A DNA stretch of 64,000 nt from assembly GCA_963786155.1 (NCBI GenBank), contig CAWAXW010000006.1, forward strand, positions 1,240,001 to 1,304,000, given 5' to 3'. Under the pieces are notes generated by a model. It had not been told where the DNA came from. It searched no databases and saw nothing but the letters and a program-made list of their open reading frames with translations. This DNA is from CAWAXW01 sp963786155. Lineage in GTDB: Bacteria > Actinomycetota > CADDZG01 > WHSQ01. Each line of letters begins with the position of its first letter. Within the stretch, counting starts at the first letter, position 1. Below are positions 48,208-56,438 of the stretch, piece by piece. The position numbers were made by a program, and so were the translations under genes.

Positions 48208-48618
48208 ATGCGCGGGCGGCTCGTCGCCACGGTCGCATTCCTGGCGGCCATGTTCGTAACAACCTTGTTCGGCTATTCCGATCACTTCCCGTTCACGCCG
48301 ATGACGCAGTTCGCCGGCTCGGTCGGCAACGGCGACGATTTCGTCGAGCGGCATCTCGTTGGTGGCGCCGCGGGTGAACGACCGGAGAGCATCCCGTTCC
48401 GAGACTTCGGCATCCGGCGCGCCGAGGTGACAGGGCAACTCCGCCATTTCGGCTCGGATGCCGAGCCTCTTTTGGAGCATCTGGCGCGAGCCTACGAAGA
48501 GTTCAACCCAGACAACGAGCCTCTTGCAACGCTCCAGTTGGTCGAGGACGTCTACTTGGTTCGGGATCACCGGCCGCACTTGATCGAGCGCACGGTCATC
48601 GGCACGTGGCGCGACTGA
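48208..48618 (+). CDS. Small membrane-anchored protein paired with HTTM protein
   Basis: 136 residues from ATG 48208. One N-terminal membrane helix or uncleaved signal (LVATVAFLAAMFVTTLFG) then a soluble domain facing outward (SDHFPFTPMTQFAG, EPLLEHLARAYEEFNPDNEPLATLQLVEDVYLV). No Cys or lipobox. The HTTM gene starts inside its 3' end (13-base overlap), so they form a translationally coupled pair. Function unknown. Confidence 0.65.
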   Translation: MRGRLVATVAFLAAMFVTTLFGYSDHFPFTPMTQFAGSVGNGDDFVERHLVGGAAGERPESIPFRDFGIRRAEVTGQLRHFGSDAEPLLEHLARAYEEFNPDNEPLATLQLVEDVYLVRDHRPHLIERTVIGTWRD

Positions 48619-49478
48619 TCGAGAGCGCGCGGTCCTGGCTGTTCGCGCCCGAGCCGGTGGCGCGCGTGGCCGTGCTGAGATTGGTCGTCTACGGTTTCGT
48701 GATCCTCGACCTGGCTTGGCTGCGGCCGTGGGTCTTCACGCACGGCGACCTTCCCTCCGAGCTGTACCGCCCGCTCGCGCTCGGCCGCATCTTGTCCCTC
48801 CCGGCCCACACCCCAGCTCTCACGCGCGCGGTGGGCGTGGCGTTACTCATTCTCGCCATCGCCGGATTGGCGGGGAAGCTGCCCCGGCTCGTCGGCGGGC
48901 TCACCTTCTTCTTCTATCTCTACTGGCAGTTGATCGCCTTCTCTTACGGGAAGGTGGACCACGACCGCTTAGCTCTCCTCGTCGCGCTGGCAGTGCTGCC
49001 GACGGCCGGAGCCGTTTCGCATCGCGCCCGAGAAGAAGACTGGCGAGCAGGATGGGCGATCCACATGGTGCAGATTGCGGCCGTGCTGACGTACCTGCTC
49101 GCGGCCTTTGCCAAGTTCCGATTCGGCGGTATCGAATGGCTCTACGGCGCGACCCTGGCGCGTGCGATCGTCCAGCGCGGCTCGTTCCTCGCCGACCCGT
49201 TGCTAGGGATGCCCGCAGTGCTCGTCGGCACCCAATGGGCGATAGTTGCCTTCGAGCTGGGGTCGCCACTCATGTTGAGGCGCGACAGATGGGGGAGGGC
49301 CTACGTAGTGACCGCGTTCGTTTTCCACGCGATCGTGTTCTCGATGATGGGCCTGTTCTTCTGGCCCCAGATGGTCGCCCTCTGTGCCTTTCTGCCCCTC
49401 GAACGATTGGCGGCGCGGGATCAGGGTCGCTTCGTGAACTTCTTGCGGACCCAACGCACCGGCGTGGCCACGAAGTAG
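48606..49478 (+). CDS. HTTM domain membrane protein
   Basis: 290 residues from GTG 48606, seven to eight membrane segments. Sequence features such as LRLVVYGFVILDLAWLRPW, FYLYWQLIAFSYGKVDHDRL, HMVQIAAVLTYLLAAFAKFRF and GLFFWPQMVALCAFLPLERL match the HTTM family, related to vitamin K-dependent gamma-carboxylase membrane domains. The catalytic Lys region of the carboxylase cannot be confirmed. Overlaps the preceding small gene, and its end overlaps the opposite gene by 58 bases. Confidence 0.75.
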   Translation: MARLIESARSWLFAPEPVARVAVLRLVVYGFVILDLAWLRPWVFTHGDLPSELYRPLALGRILSLPAHTPALTRAVGVALLILAIAGLAGKLPRLVGGLTFFFYLYWQLIAFSYGKVDHDRLALLVALAVLPTAGAVSHRAREEDWRAGWAIHMVQIAAVLTYLLAAFAKFRFGGIEWLYGATLARAIVQRGSFLADPLLGMPAVLVGTQWAIVAFELGSPLMLRRDRWGRAYVVTAFVFHAIVFSMMGLFFWPQMVALCAFLPLERLAARDQGRFVNFLRTQRTGVATK

Positions 49479-50215
49479 AGGACGGAGCGCACGCCCGAGT
49501 TGTATCTGATGTTCCCGAACCGGTTCCATTGCCTCTTGCGGTCGAGAAGCACGCTCTCGATCTCGACCGCGGCCGCTTCCGACCCGAAACGCGCCGCGAG
49601 GTTCTGCAAGGTCTGGGTCCAGAACTTGTTCTCCATGCGCGTCATGATCGGAAGCGTCAGTTCGAAGAGAGGATCACCCGCTCGGAACATCGGCTGGACC
49701 GTGGCCCGGGGGCCGGAGGGTCCATCCTCGGCACTGAACGTGATCCATCCGGCGAACTGGTGCCCGACGGGGGTCATGAACGTGAAGGCCTCTTCGTCCG
49801 CGTACATGACGAGGATGCCCGTCGAAAGCTTGAACCCGCCTCCGCTCCTGAGATTGAGGAGCGCGACGTCGCCCGGCGAGATCTCCGTTAGTGGACCGAA
49901 GTAGCGGTTCCCCTTGGGCCAGAACGATGCGAACTCCTTCTTCCACACGGCGATGACTTCCGTTGGGGTCAGGCCGGGCTGATCGATGCCGACCGTGTAG
50001 CTCTTCTGCCAGAGGCGGCCGAAGCCCTGAACCGGCCCGGCCAGTCGCCGGCCTTCGACGTTCAGGTTGATCGCATCCTCGGGGAGCTCGCCCAGCGAAA
50101 GCGTGGGGCCGGAACGGGCCCAGTTGTGTGCATCGCGGTAGATCGTCTGCTCGGCCTCATCGACCGGCTCGCCGGTCTCCTCAGCCTCGCGCTCGAGGCC
50201 GTCTTCTTCCTTCAA
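49421..50215 (-). CDS. Conserved hypothetical protein, possible SRPBCC-like fold
   Basis: 264 residues from ATG 50215 overlapping the STAS gene stop. No signal or membrane helix. An acidic N-terminus precedes a domain with GLTPTEVIAVWKKEFASFWP, TEISPGDVALLNL, LSTGILVMYADEEAFTFMTPVGHQFAGWITF and MTRMENKFWTQTLQNLAARFG. The pattern resembles lipid-binding SRPBCC/DUF1990-type domains, with an Arg/Lys-rich end (RWVRKKFTKRP). Last gene of the partner-switching operon, so it may be a target or effector; this is inference from position. Confidence 0.6.
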   Translation of the reverse strand: MKEEDGLEREAEETGEPVDEAEQTIYRDAHNWARSGPTLSLGELPEDAINLNVEGRRLAGPVQGFGRLWQKSYTVGIDQPGLTPTEVIAVWKKEFASFWPKGNRYFGPLTEISPGDVALLNLRSGGGFKLSTGILVMYADEEAFTFMTPVGHQFAGWITFSAEDGPSGPRATVQPMFRAGDPLFELTLPIMTRMENKFWTQTLQNLAARFGSEAAAVEIESVLLDRKRQWNRFGNIRYNSGVRSVLYFVATPVRWVRKKFTKRP

Positions 50216-50577
50216 CCCTCTCCGCCCTCCCCTTCGGGCACCACCGCAGACGCGGCCGCCTCCTGCTCGCTGTTGTAAAGCGGCATCATCTCGGCCACGC
50301 GCGTGATCGTGAATATCTCGGTGAAGTGATCCGACACGCCGTAGGCGAGGACGCGTTTGCGGTCTCGCTGGGCCCGCGCCAGCAGGTTGACGATCGCGGC
50401 GATGCCTGCGGAATTGATGTAGTCGACGTCGGAGAAGTTGAAAACGACTGCGTCCGCTTCAGAGCAAACGGCTTCGAATGCGTAGAGAAGCGAATCTCCC
50501 GCCCCTCCGTCGAGCTGGCCGCTCAGGTCGACGATCCTGGGCTCGCCCGGCCGGACCTCCGCGCTGAATCCGTTCAC
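50212..50577 (-). CDS. STAS domain anti-anti-sigma factor
   Basis: 121 residues. EPRIVDLSGQLDGGAGDSLLYAFEAV, AVVFNFSDVDYINSAGIAAIVNLLARA is the STAS pattern, with the phosphorylatable Ser in INSAGIA. It would bind or release an anti-sigma kinase depending on phosphorylation. It overlaps by four bases both the SpoIIE/HATPase gene upstream and the hypothetical gene downstream. The kinase and phosphatase that act on it are probably both in the SpoIIE protein. Confidence 0.88.
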   Translation of the reverse strand: MNGFSAEVRPGEPRIVDLSGQLDGGAGDSLLYAFEAVCSEADAVVFNFSDVDYINSAGIAAIVNLLARAQRDRKRVLAYGVSDHFTEIFTITRVAEMMPLYNSEQEAAASAVVPEGEGGEG

Positions 50578-52205
50578 GATCGTTGCGGATCCCGTGCGAA
50601 CACGAGCGTCAGCGTGCTGCGCCCATCATGGGTATCGACCTCGACGCGGTCCGCCATCCTCTTCATGAGGAATAGGCCCCATCCCCTGGGTGTGTCGAGT
50701 CCCGCGAGCTTCGCCTCGATGTTGGGCTCGGGCCTGTCGAGATCTGGAGCCACGCCACCCTGGTCGGTGATCCGGACCTCGACCCGATCGGGTGCCGTCT
50801 CGACCCGGATCTCGACCGGAAGCTCCGGCCGGGACTGGTTCCCGTGCTCGATCGCGTTCATCACTCCCTCGGCCACCGCCGACTTGAGGCGCTGCATGGT
50901 GCTCGGCTCCAAGGAGATGCCGGCCAGGGATTCGAGCACCTGCTCGCTGGCGGGACGCTCGGTTCCCGGCTCGCTGGGAAAGGTGAAGGTCGCGACATGC
51001 TCAAGGGGCCCGCTGTCACCCAAAGCGGCGCGAGAGGGCCGCCGCGCCCGGCCCCCATCCGTGCGCTGAAGGGTCACCAGCGTGATGTCGTCCTCCTGAT
51101 CCCATCGGTCCCCGGTATGACGGTCCAAGCCCGCGAGCAGTTGGGCGATCACATCTTGGCAGTGGGGCCGGCCGGCCAGGACCTCCTTGATCGCGGCGAA
51201 CCCGAACATCTCCCGATCCTCCGAATGAGCCTCGGCAAGGCCGTCGCTGTGAAGGAGCATCAGGTCACCCGGCTCGAGATGCTCGACCGTCTCCTCGTAA
51301 GAGAGCCCCGGCATGAGGCCGAGCGGCATCCCTGTGGCCCGGTATTCGACGACTCCGCGATCCGTCGAGACGAACGGCAAGTTGTGTCCTGCGTTGGCAA
51401 AGACGAACTCGCCGGTCGACGGATCGAGCACACCGTAGAGACATGTGACGAACATCCGCTCGGGGATCTCGCGCTGGAGGGCGTCGTTCGCTCTTGCCAG
51501 GACCGCGCCCGGCGAGATCAATCGGCGGGCTTCACTGCGCAGCAAGCTGTGGGTCGTGGCCATGACGAGCGCAGCGGGGACCCCTTTGTCCGTGACATCG
51601 CCGGCAATGACACCGATGCGCCCCTCGGGGAGATCGACGAAGTCGTAGAAGTCCCCTCCGACGGCGCGCGCGGGCCGATAGAAGGCACCGAGCTCCCAGC
51701 CCTCGAGCTCGGGCAGTTCCTTGGGAAGGAACTGCTGCTGGATGAGCTGTGCGAGGCGCATCTCTTGCTCGAGGCGGTCACGATCGCGGATCTCGAGCTG
51801 TCTCTGTTCGATGAGTTGGGCGAGGCGAACCGCGGGGGCCGCGTGGCTCGCGATGTCGCTCAGGAACCGGCGGTCCTCCGCTGAATAGTCTTCTTCGCTG
51901 CGACGGGTGCCGAGATTGAGAAGCCCCACGAGCTCTCCCTGGCTGATCAGCGGCACCACCATGCGAATGCCGGCCGCCTCCATCTCCTTCTTTAGTGGCG
52001 AGTCGAGCTCCAGGCTCTCCAGGTCGACCGCCCCCGAGGCTTCCTGGAACAGGGCATAGATGGGGTCCGAGGTGTTCACGTCGATATGAACCACGTCGCT
52101 CCCCGGCAGGTTGCGAGCTCGGAGCTGCTCAGGAGTGCCTTCTTCGCCTCCCTTGCGGGCTCGTCTCGTGAGGCGCCTTAACAACCCAGGCTGGGAGGTG
52201 CTCAT
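50574..52205 (-). CDS. GAF-SpoIIE phosphatase-HATPase signalling protein
   Basis: 543 residues. N-terminal GAF-like region (about 45-145, IRMVVPLISQGELVGLLNLGTRRSEEDYS), a short coiled coil (EMRLAQLIQQQFLPKELP), PP2C-type SpoIIE phosphatase (about 175-385, with GGDFYDFVDL, IAGDVTDKGVPAALVMA, GHNLPFV, LLHSDGLAEA and DDITLVTLQ), then an RsbW-like GHKL ATPase (about 400-543, AVAEGVMNAIEHGN, RITDQGG, RGWGLFLMKRMAD). It thus joins phosphatase and anti-sigma kinase in one chain. Stop overlaps the STAS start; its start overlaps the sensor stop. Confidence 0.9.
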   Translation of the reverse strand: MSTSQPGLLRRLTRRARKGGEEGTPEQLRARNLPGSDVVHIDVNTSDPIYALFQEASGAVDLESLELDSPLKKEMEAAGIRMVVPLISQGELVGLLNLGTRRSEEDYSAEDRRFLSDIASHAAPAVRLAQLIEQRQLEIRDRDRLEQEMRLAQLIQQQFLPKELPELEGWELGAFYRPARAVGGDFYDFVDLPEGRIGVIAGDVTDKGVPAALVMATTHSLLRSEARRLISPGAVLARANDALQREIPERMFVTCLYGVLDPSTGEFVFANAGHNLPFVSTDRGVVEYRATGMPLGLMPGLSYEETVEHLEPGDLMLLHSDGLAEAHSEDREMFGFAAIKEVLAGRPHCQDVIAQLLAGLDRHTGDRWDQEDDITLVTLQRTDGGRARRPSRAALGDSGPLEHVATFTFPSEPGTERPASEQVLESLAGISLEPSTMQRLKSAVAEGVMNAIEHGNQSRPELPVEIRVETAPDRVEVRITDQGGVAPDLDRPEPNIEAKLAGLDTPRGWGLFLMKRMADRVEVDTHDGRSTLTLVFARDPQRS

Positions 52206-53957
52206 GAAGAGACCCGTTCATCTTCTGACGGCGTCAGGGTGCAGACCCACAAGGAAACGTACGTGGGCTGCATCGTGTCCTGGACTACGCCAACCATCTC
52301 CGCGGAGATCGTGTCGATGTCCAACTCGTCTCGAAGTTTTGTGGAAAAGGCGTCCACGGTCGCCCGCGGGTCGTACGAGGCGCGATAAAAGAGCCGGTCG
52401 ATGAGACTCTGGAATCTGCGACGCAGCGGGCTGGCCAAACCGACCGCCGCGAGAGTCGAAACCACGATGATGAGCGGATTGCGCGAGCTGTCTTCGGTGA
52501 GCTCCCCGGCAAGGCTTCCCAACGCGAGGACGCTGAGGAAATAGATGCCTCCGAGGAACGCGGTCAGGAGACCGTAGACGAGGGCCCGGTTGATCAACCG
52601 GTCGATGTCCCAGACGCGGTAGCGCAAGATCGCAGCGAAAAGCGCGATAGGCAGGATCACGAACAACACGCGGAAGGCCCGGAAGAGCCCGACGACGATG
52701 TCGTTCCCATTGAACGTCTCTCCGATGAAGATCGGTACCGTGCGCTCGAAATCCCGGTAGATGGACATGTTGTGGTAGTCGGGGTCTCGATTCGTGAAGC
52801 GCAGCTCGATATCGCTATTGGCCGGGACGACGAGGCCCGGGCTCGAGAACTCGTAGTCCTTGACCGAGAGCCTGACGTTTTCGGCGTTGGGGCCGACTGG
52901 CTGATCCGTGACCGTCAGGACTCCGATCATGTCGGTGACGTGGGGATCGCAGAAGTAGTAGTAGCTCCCGGTTCCGGGCGACGAGAACGTATATATGCGT
53001 GTGGCACGCACGCGATCTGGATCCCCGCTCGTTGCGATGGTGACGCCGACCGAGACCACTGCTCCGATGAGCGCAAGGCCAAGGGCCACGAACAGGATCT
53101 TCGCCTGTTGTCGCTGTTCCGCGTTCGCGGTGCGGTAGCGACCAAGCTGAGCAGCGGCTCCCGCCAGGGGGATCATGATGCCGAACAGCGTCAAGAGCCC
53201 TGCCGTGTGGTCCTGGATGGTGATGAGCGAAAGGGTGCCGAAGAGGATCGCGACGAAAGTCAGATACGGGCCCGAGGTCCACGCGTGGATGCGTCCGTCG
53301 GGGAACACCAGCAACGCGAAGACGTAGGCGAGGCCCGATAGGAGATGGATGAAGTAGTCGTGGTAGATGCTCACGAGGTCGTGGAATTCGACCGGGATGA
53401 TGGCGCGCACGATGTGGCCCTGGAGATTGAACGCAACCGCGGTTCCCACCATTCCGACCGCCAGTAGCCGGGCCCCGCGATGGCCCGGCCCCCGGGAGAA
53501 CAGGAAAGATCCCGAGACCCAGGTTCAGGGCCGAGAAGGTGTAGTCGAGCGCGAACTCCCATCCCGGGCCGGAGCTCTCGGATGCGTGGACGATGTTGCG
53601 CGCGACATCGGAGCCGAAGGTCGCGTTGTCGGCCCAACCCTGGAAGAACTCGTTTATCGCCGGGATCTTCGCCATCCCGGCCGCCAGCCCACCCATCAGC
53701 CACACGGTGGCGGCCAGGGTGTAGGCGATGAAGAAGATCGCGAACAGCCTGTGTCCGACGCGGTCTGCCCACTCCCGACGGTCCGAGTAAGCCCGCTGGA
53801 GGTAGGCGGACACGCTCGGCGTCAGCGCGCCGACGGCCGTGCCGACGAATGGTGCGGCGATAGCGAGCTCCTGCTCCTCGAAGAGGGCGAGGATCATCCC
53901 CACAAGGAGCCCGGCACCGAGACCCGTCCGTGTGGAACGCAGCAGGGGTCGCGCCAT
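52202..53957 (-). CDS. Multipass membrane sensor with cupredoxin insert (one frameshift)
   Basis: About 584 residues from ATG 53957 after removing an extra base near 53490. Membrane helices precede and follow an extracytoplasmic insert (52697-53023). That insert has YYYFCDPHVTDM (Cys, His, Met) before VKDYEFSSPGLVVPANSDIELRF with DPDYHNM (His), so all four type 1 copper ligands are present but in permuted order. The C-terminal section ILRYRVWDIDRLINRALVYGLLT, LIDRLFYRASYDPRATVDAFSTKLRDELDID is the segment usually found before GAF or kinase domains, yet the protein stops there. The GAF-SpoIIE gene follows with a 4-base overlap and likely receives its signal. Confidence 0.78.
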
Positions 53958-54129
53958 GACCTCCGGACACGATCGACTTCCGCCCCGCGCCCAACGCCGC
54001 GGCCGATCGATGCGGCCGCCCAGACGATGCCACGGTACATCAGATATGGGAGAGCGACGATCACGGCCGCTATCAGTACGAACAAGAGCGTCGTCCTTCA
54101 GATCGGGGTGCGCTCGGGCCGTCGCTCAT
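53894..54129 (-). CDS. Possible small membrane protein
   Basis: From ATG 54129 the frame reads MSDGPSAPRSEGRR and, after a probable one-base error near 54085, LFVLIAAVIVALPYLMYRGIVWAAASIGRGVGRG, a single clear membrane helix with flanking charges. The end is uncertain: the open frame runs on into the sensor gene, so either a second indel or a real overlap exists. Same strand and spacing as the operon around it. Low confidence as a gene. Confidence 0.35.
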
Positions 54130-54192
54130 TTTCCAACAGCGGGGCGGCTGGAACATCTAGTTGCGGGAAATACGTAGGCAAGTGGGGCACCG

Positions 54193-55575
54193 CTATCCGC
54201 CGCCGAAGGCGAAGCGCTCGAAGTGGATCCGGTCCTCCGGCACTCCCTTTGCCGCGAATTGGGACACGAGCGATTCCATCATCGGCGGGGGACCAGCGGA
54301 TCAGGATGTCCACGCCGGAAAGATCGGGCGTCACCGCGGCGACGTCGTCGGCGGTTAGGAACCCGAGCTTGTCCTTCGAGATCGGGATGATCCTCAGGCG
54401 CGGGCGGCGGTCGGCTATCTCGTTCAGCTCTTCCAGGAAATACCCCTGATCGCCGCGCTCCATCGCGTAATAGAAGTCGATCTCGTACTCATCCGACTCG
54501 AGGCTCCGCGCCATGCTCAGAAACGGAGTGATTCCGATGCCCCGCGATCCAGATCTGTTTGCGGTTGGCCACGTTCAGGTACGTGAAGCGCCCGAAGGGC
54601 CCTTCGATGCCGCGCTCGGGCCCCCGCTTCGAGTAGACGCACAGCCTGCGTGAAGTCGCCCAGCGCCTTTACCGCGATCTTCAGCTGGGGGTCCTGCGGC
54701 GCGCTCGCGATGGAAAACGGATGGGCCTGCTTCCCGAGCGCTCCCGTGCGGATCGCAACGACCGCGGACGCTCCTTCGGGCGTGACCGAAACCGGATGGA
54801 ACTCTTCCTGCATCGCGTCCGAATAGAAGGTCACGAACAGGAACTGCCCGGGAGCGTGTTCGAGCGCTTGGTCCGCCGGCATCATCGCGATCTCGGTGAC
54901 CGATTGGTCGAGGCGGCGAACCGACGCGACCCTGTAGTCGTAGCGAGGCACGAGGTCTCCGCCGCCGAACGTCCGGTAGAGATAGGCAACGAGACCGACG
55001 GCCGTCACCGCCAACAAGTAGTACGTCAACGCTTGCGAAAGAGCCTTCGTGCCGGGCGTCCGGAACGCGTGGAGCACGCCGAGGACGAAAGCAAGGCCGA
55101 ATACCCGGTGGACGTAGACGAACACCTCGTGATTGAGGCGTCCGTACAACGTGAGTGCCAACACCACGAGCCCGACCCCCAGCCCCACCCCGCCGAGCAC
55201 CAACGTGAGCATCTCGCCGGAGAACACGAAGGGGGCGTCTCTCTGGATGGTCGCAACGAGGCGGCCTCCCATCACGAGGGCTGCGTCCGCGACCAGAAGA
55301 ACGAAGGCGATGCGCCCATTGAGCCTGTGGAAGGCGAACATCTTGTCGAGCCCGCCGTAGAGCCGGTCGACCGTCTTGAGCCTTACCCCGAGCACGAAGT
55401 TAAGGGCGAACAGCGTCAAGCCGACCAAGCCGCAGATAACCCCAAGAGAGATCATCGAGAAGCTGGCCCCGTCGAAGCGGGGACCCACGGGAGCGGCCGC
55501 GAACCAGAGCCCCACCGGCACCAGGCAGAGGGCGAACAAGAGCAACTGACCGCGATTCGTGAAGGCGACCCTCAT
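54193..55575 (-). CDS. Ferric-reductase-like flavocytochrome (three frameshifts)
   Basis: About 459 residues from ATG 55575. N-terminal ferric reductase transmembrane domain with paired His in helices (MFAFHRLNGRIAF, NHEVFVYVHRVFGLAFVLGVLHAF) for two haems; then an FAD domain (EHAPGQFLFVTF, EEFHPVSVTPEG, HPFSIASAPQD) and a NAD(P)-binding domain (FLSMARSLESDEYEIDFYYAMER). Extra bases near 54640, 54540 and 54290 split the frame; the corrected end is PEDRIHFERFAFGGG. It would move electrons from NAD(P)H across the membrane. It heads the minus-strand operon that includes the cupredoxin sensor. Confidence 0.82.
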
Positions 55576-55671
55576 CGGCACAGGACGTTAGCCGAAGAGG
55601 CTCGTAACGCCCAGGGGGCTTAAACCGTTAGCCCGACACTGCCGAAGTAACTGAGGACCAGGAGGTATGGA

Positions 55672-56283
55672 ATGACCAAACGAGTGATCGCAGTAGTAGC
55701 GGCTCTGATGCTGCTTGCGGGAGCTGCTCTGGAAGTAGCGGCTCATCCGGGCAACGGCGATTCCAAAGGTGCCAAGCGCCAGGCCCGCCTGAACGGTGCC
55801 AATGAAGTGCCGGGTCCCGGGGATGAAGAGGGCAGCCCGGGCGCGGACGGACTCCCAGGTAAAGGCAAGGCCGAGATCCGGATCAAGAAGGGCGCGAATC
55901 GGCTCTGCTTCAAGGTCAAGTGGGAGAACATCGCCCAGCCCAGCGCGGGCCACATCCACACGGGCACGGCTACCGTCGCCGGACCTGTTGCCGTAACACT
56001 GTTCTCCCAGACCGTCACCGCGGGGAACGAGGCAGAGGGTTGCGTCGAGGGCCTAGACCCCGCCCTCCTCCAGAACATCAAGAAGAACCCCAAGGACTAC
56101 TACGTCAACCTCCACAACTCAGAGTTCCCGAACGGCGCCATCCGGGGCCAGCTCCACCCGAGCAAGGGCAAGGGGCACGACAAAGACAAGGACAAGGACG
56201 ACAAGGACAAGGACGACGACCACGACCACGACAACGGCCACGGGAACGACGACAAGAAGGCGAAGAAACCCAAGAAACGCTGA
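55672..56283 (+). CDS. Secreted CHRD domain protein
   Basis: 203 residues from ATG 55672 after AGGAGGT. Signal peptide (VVAALMLLAGAALEVAAHP), then a CHRD domain: ARLNGANEVPGPGDEEG, LCFKVKWENIA, SAGHIHTGTA, VNLHNSEFPNGAIRGQLHP. The C-terminus is a Lys/Asp/His low-complexity tail (repeated KDKD and DHDHD) that may bind metal ions. CHRD domains occur in chordin and many secreted bacterial proteins with unknown roles. Monocistronic, ending in a terminator. Confidence 0.88.
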   Translation: MTKRVIAVVAALMLLAGAALEVAAHPGNGDSKGAKRQARLNGANEVPGPGDEEGSPGADGLPGKGKAEIRIKKGANRLCFKVKWENIAQPSAGHIHTGTATVAGPVAVTLFSQTVTAGNEAEGCVEGLDPALLQNIKKNPKDYYVNLHNSEFPNGAIRGQLHPSKGKGHDKDKDKDDKDKDDDHDHDNGHGNDDKKAKKPKKR

Positions 56284-56306
56284 GGCGAATGTAGGACCCC
56301 AAGCCG

Positions 56307-56336
56307 AGAGCTGCCTACCTCCAGGTAGGCGGCTCT
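56307..56336 (+). terminator. Intrinsic terminator after CHRD gene
   Basis: AGAGC-T-GCCTACCT, CC loop, AGGTAGGC-G-GCTCT: a stem of 13 pairs with one T/G mismatch position, followed by TTTGCTTT. It lies 24 bases after the CHRD stop codon and before the rpsA leader. Confidence 0.85.
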
Positions 56337-56438
56337 TTGCTTTGGCGTCGTGCGGGTTGAGGCGCCCTCCTACCAGCACATATACTTCGACGGCCCCCGT
56401 ACGGGGGCGAATCTTTGTCAGGAGGAGATCCCCAACCT

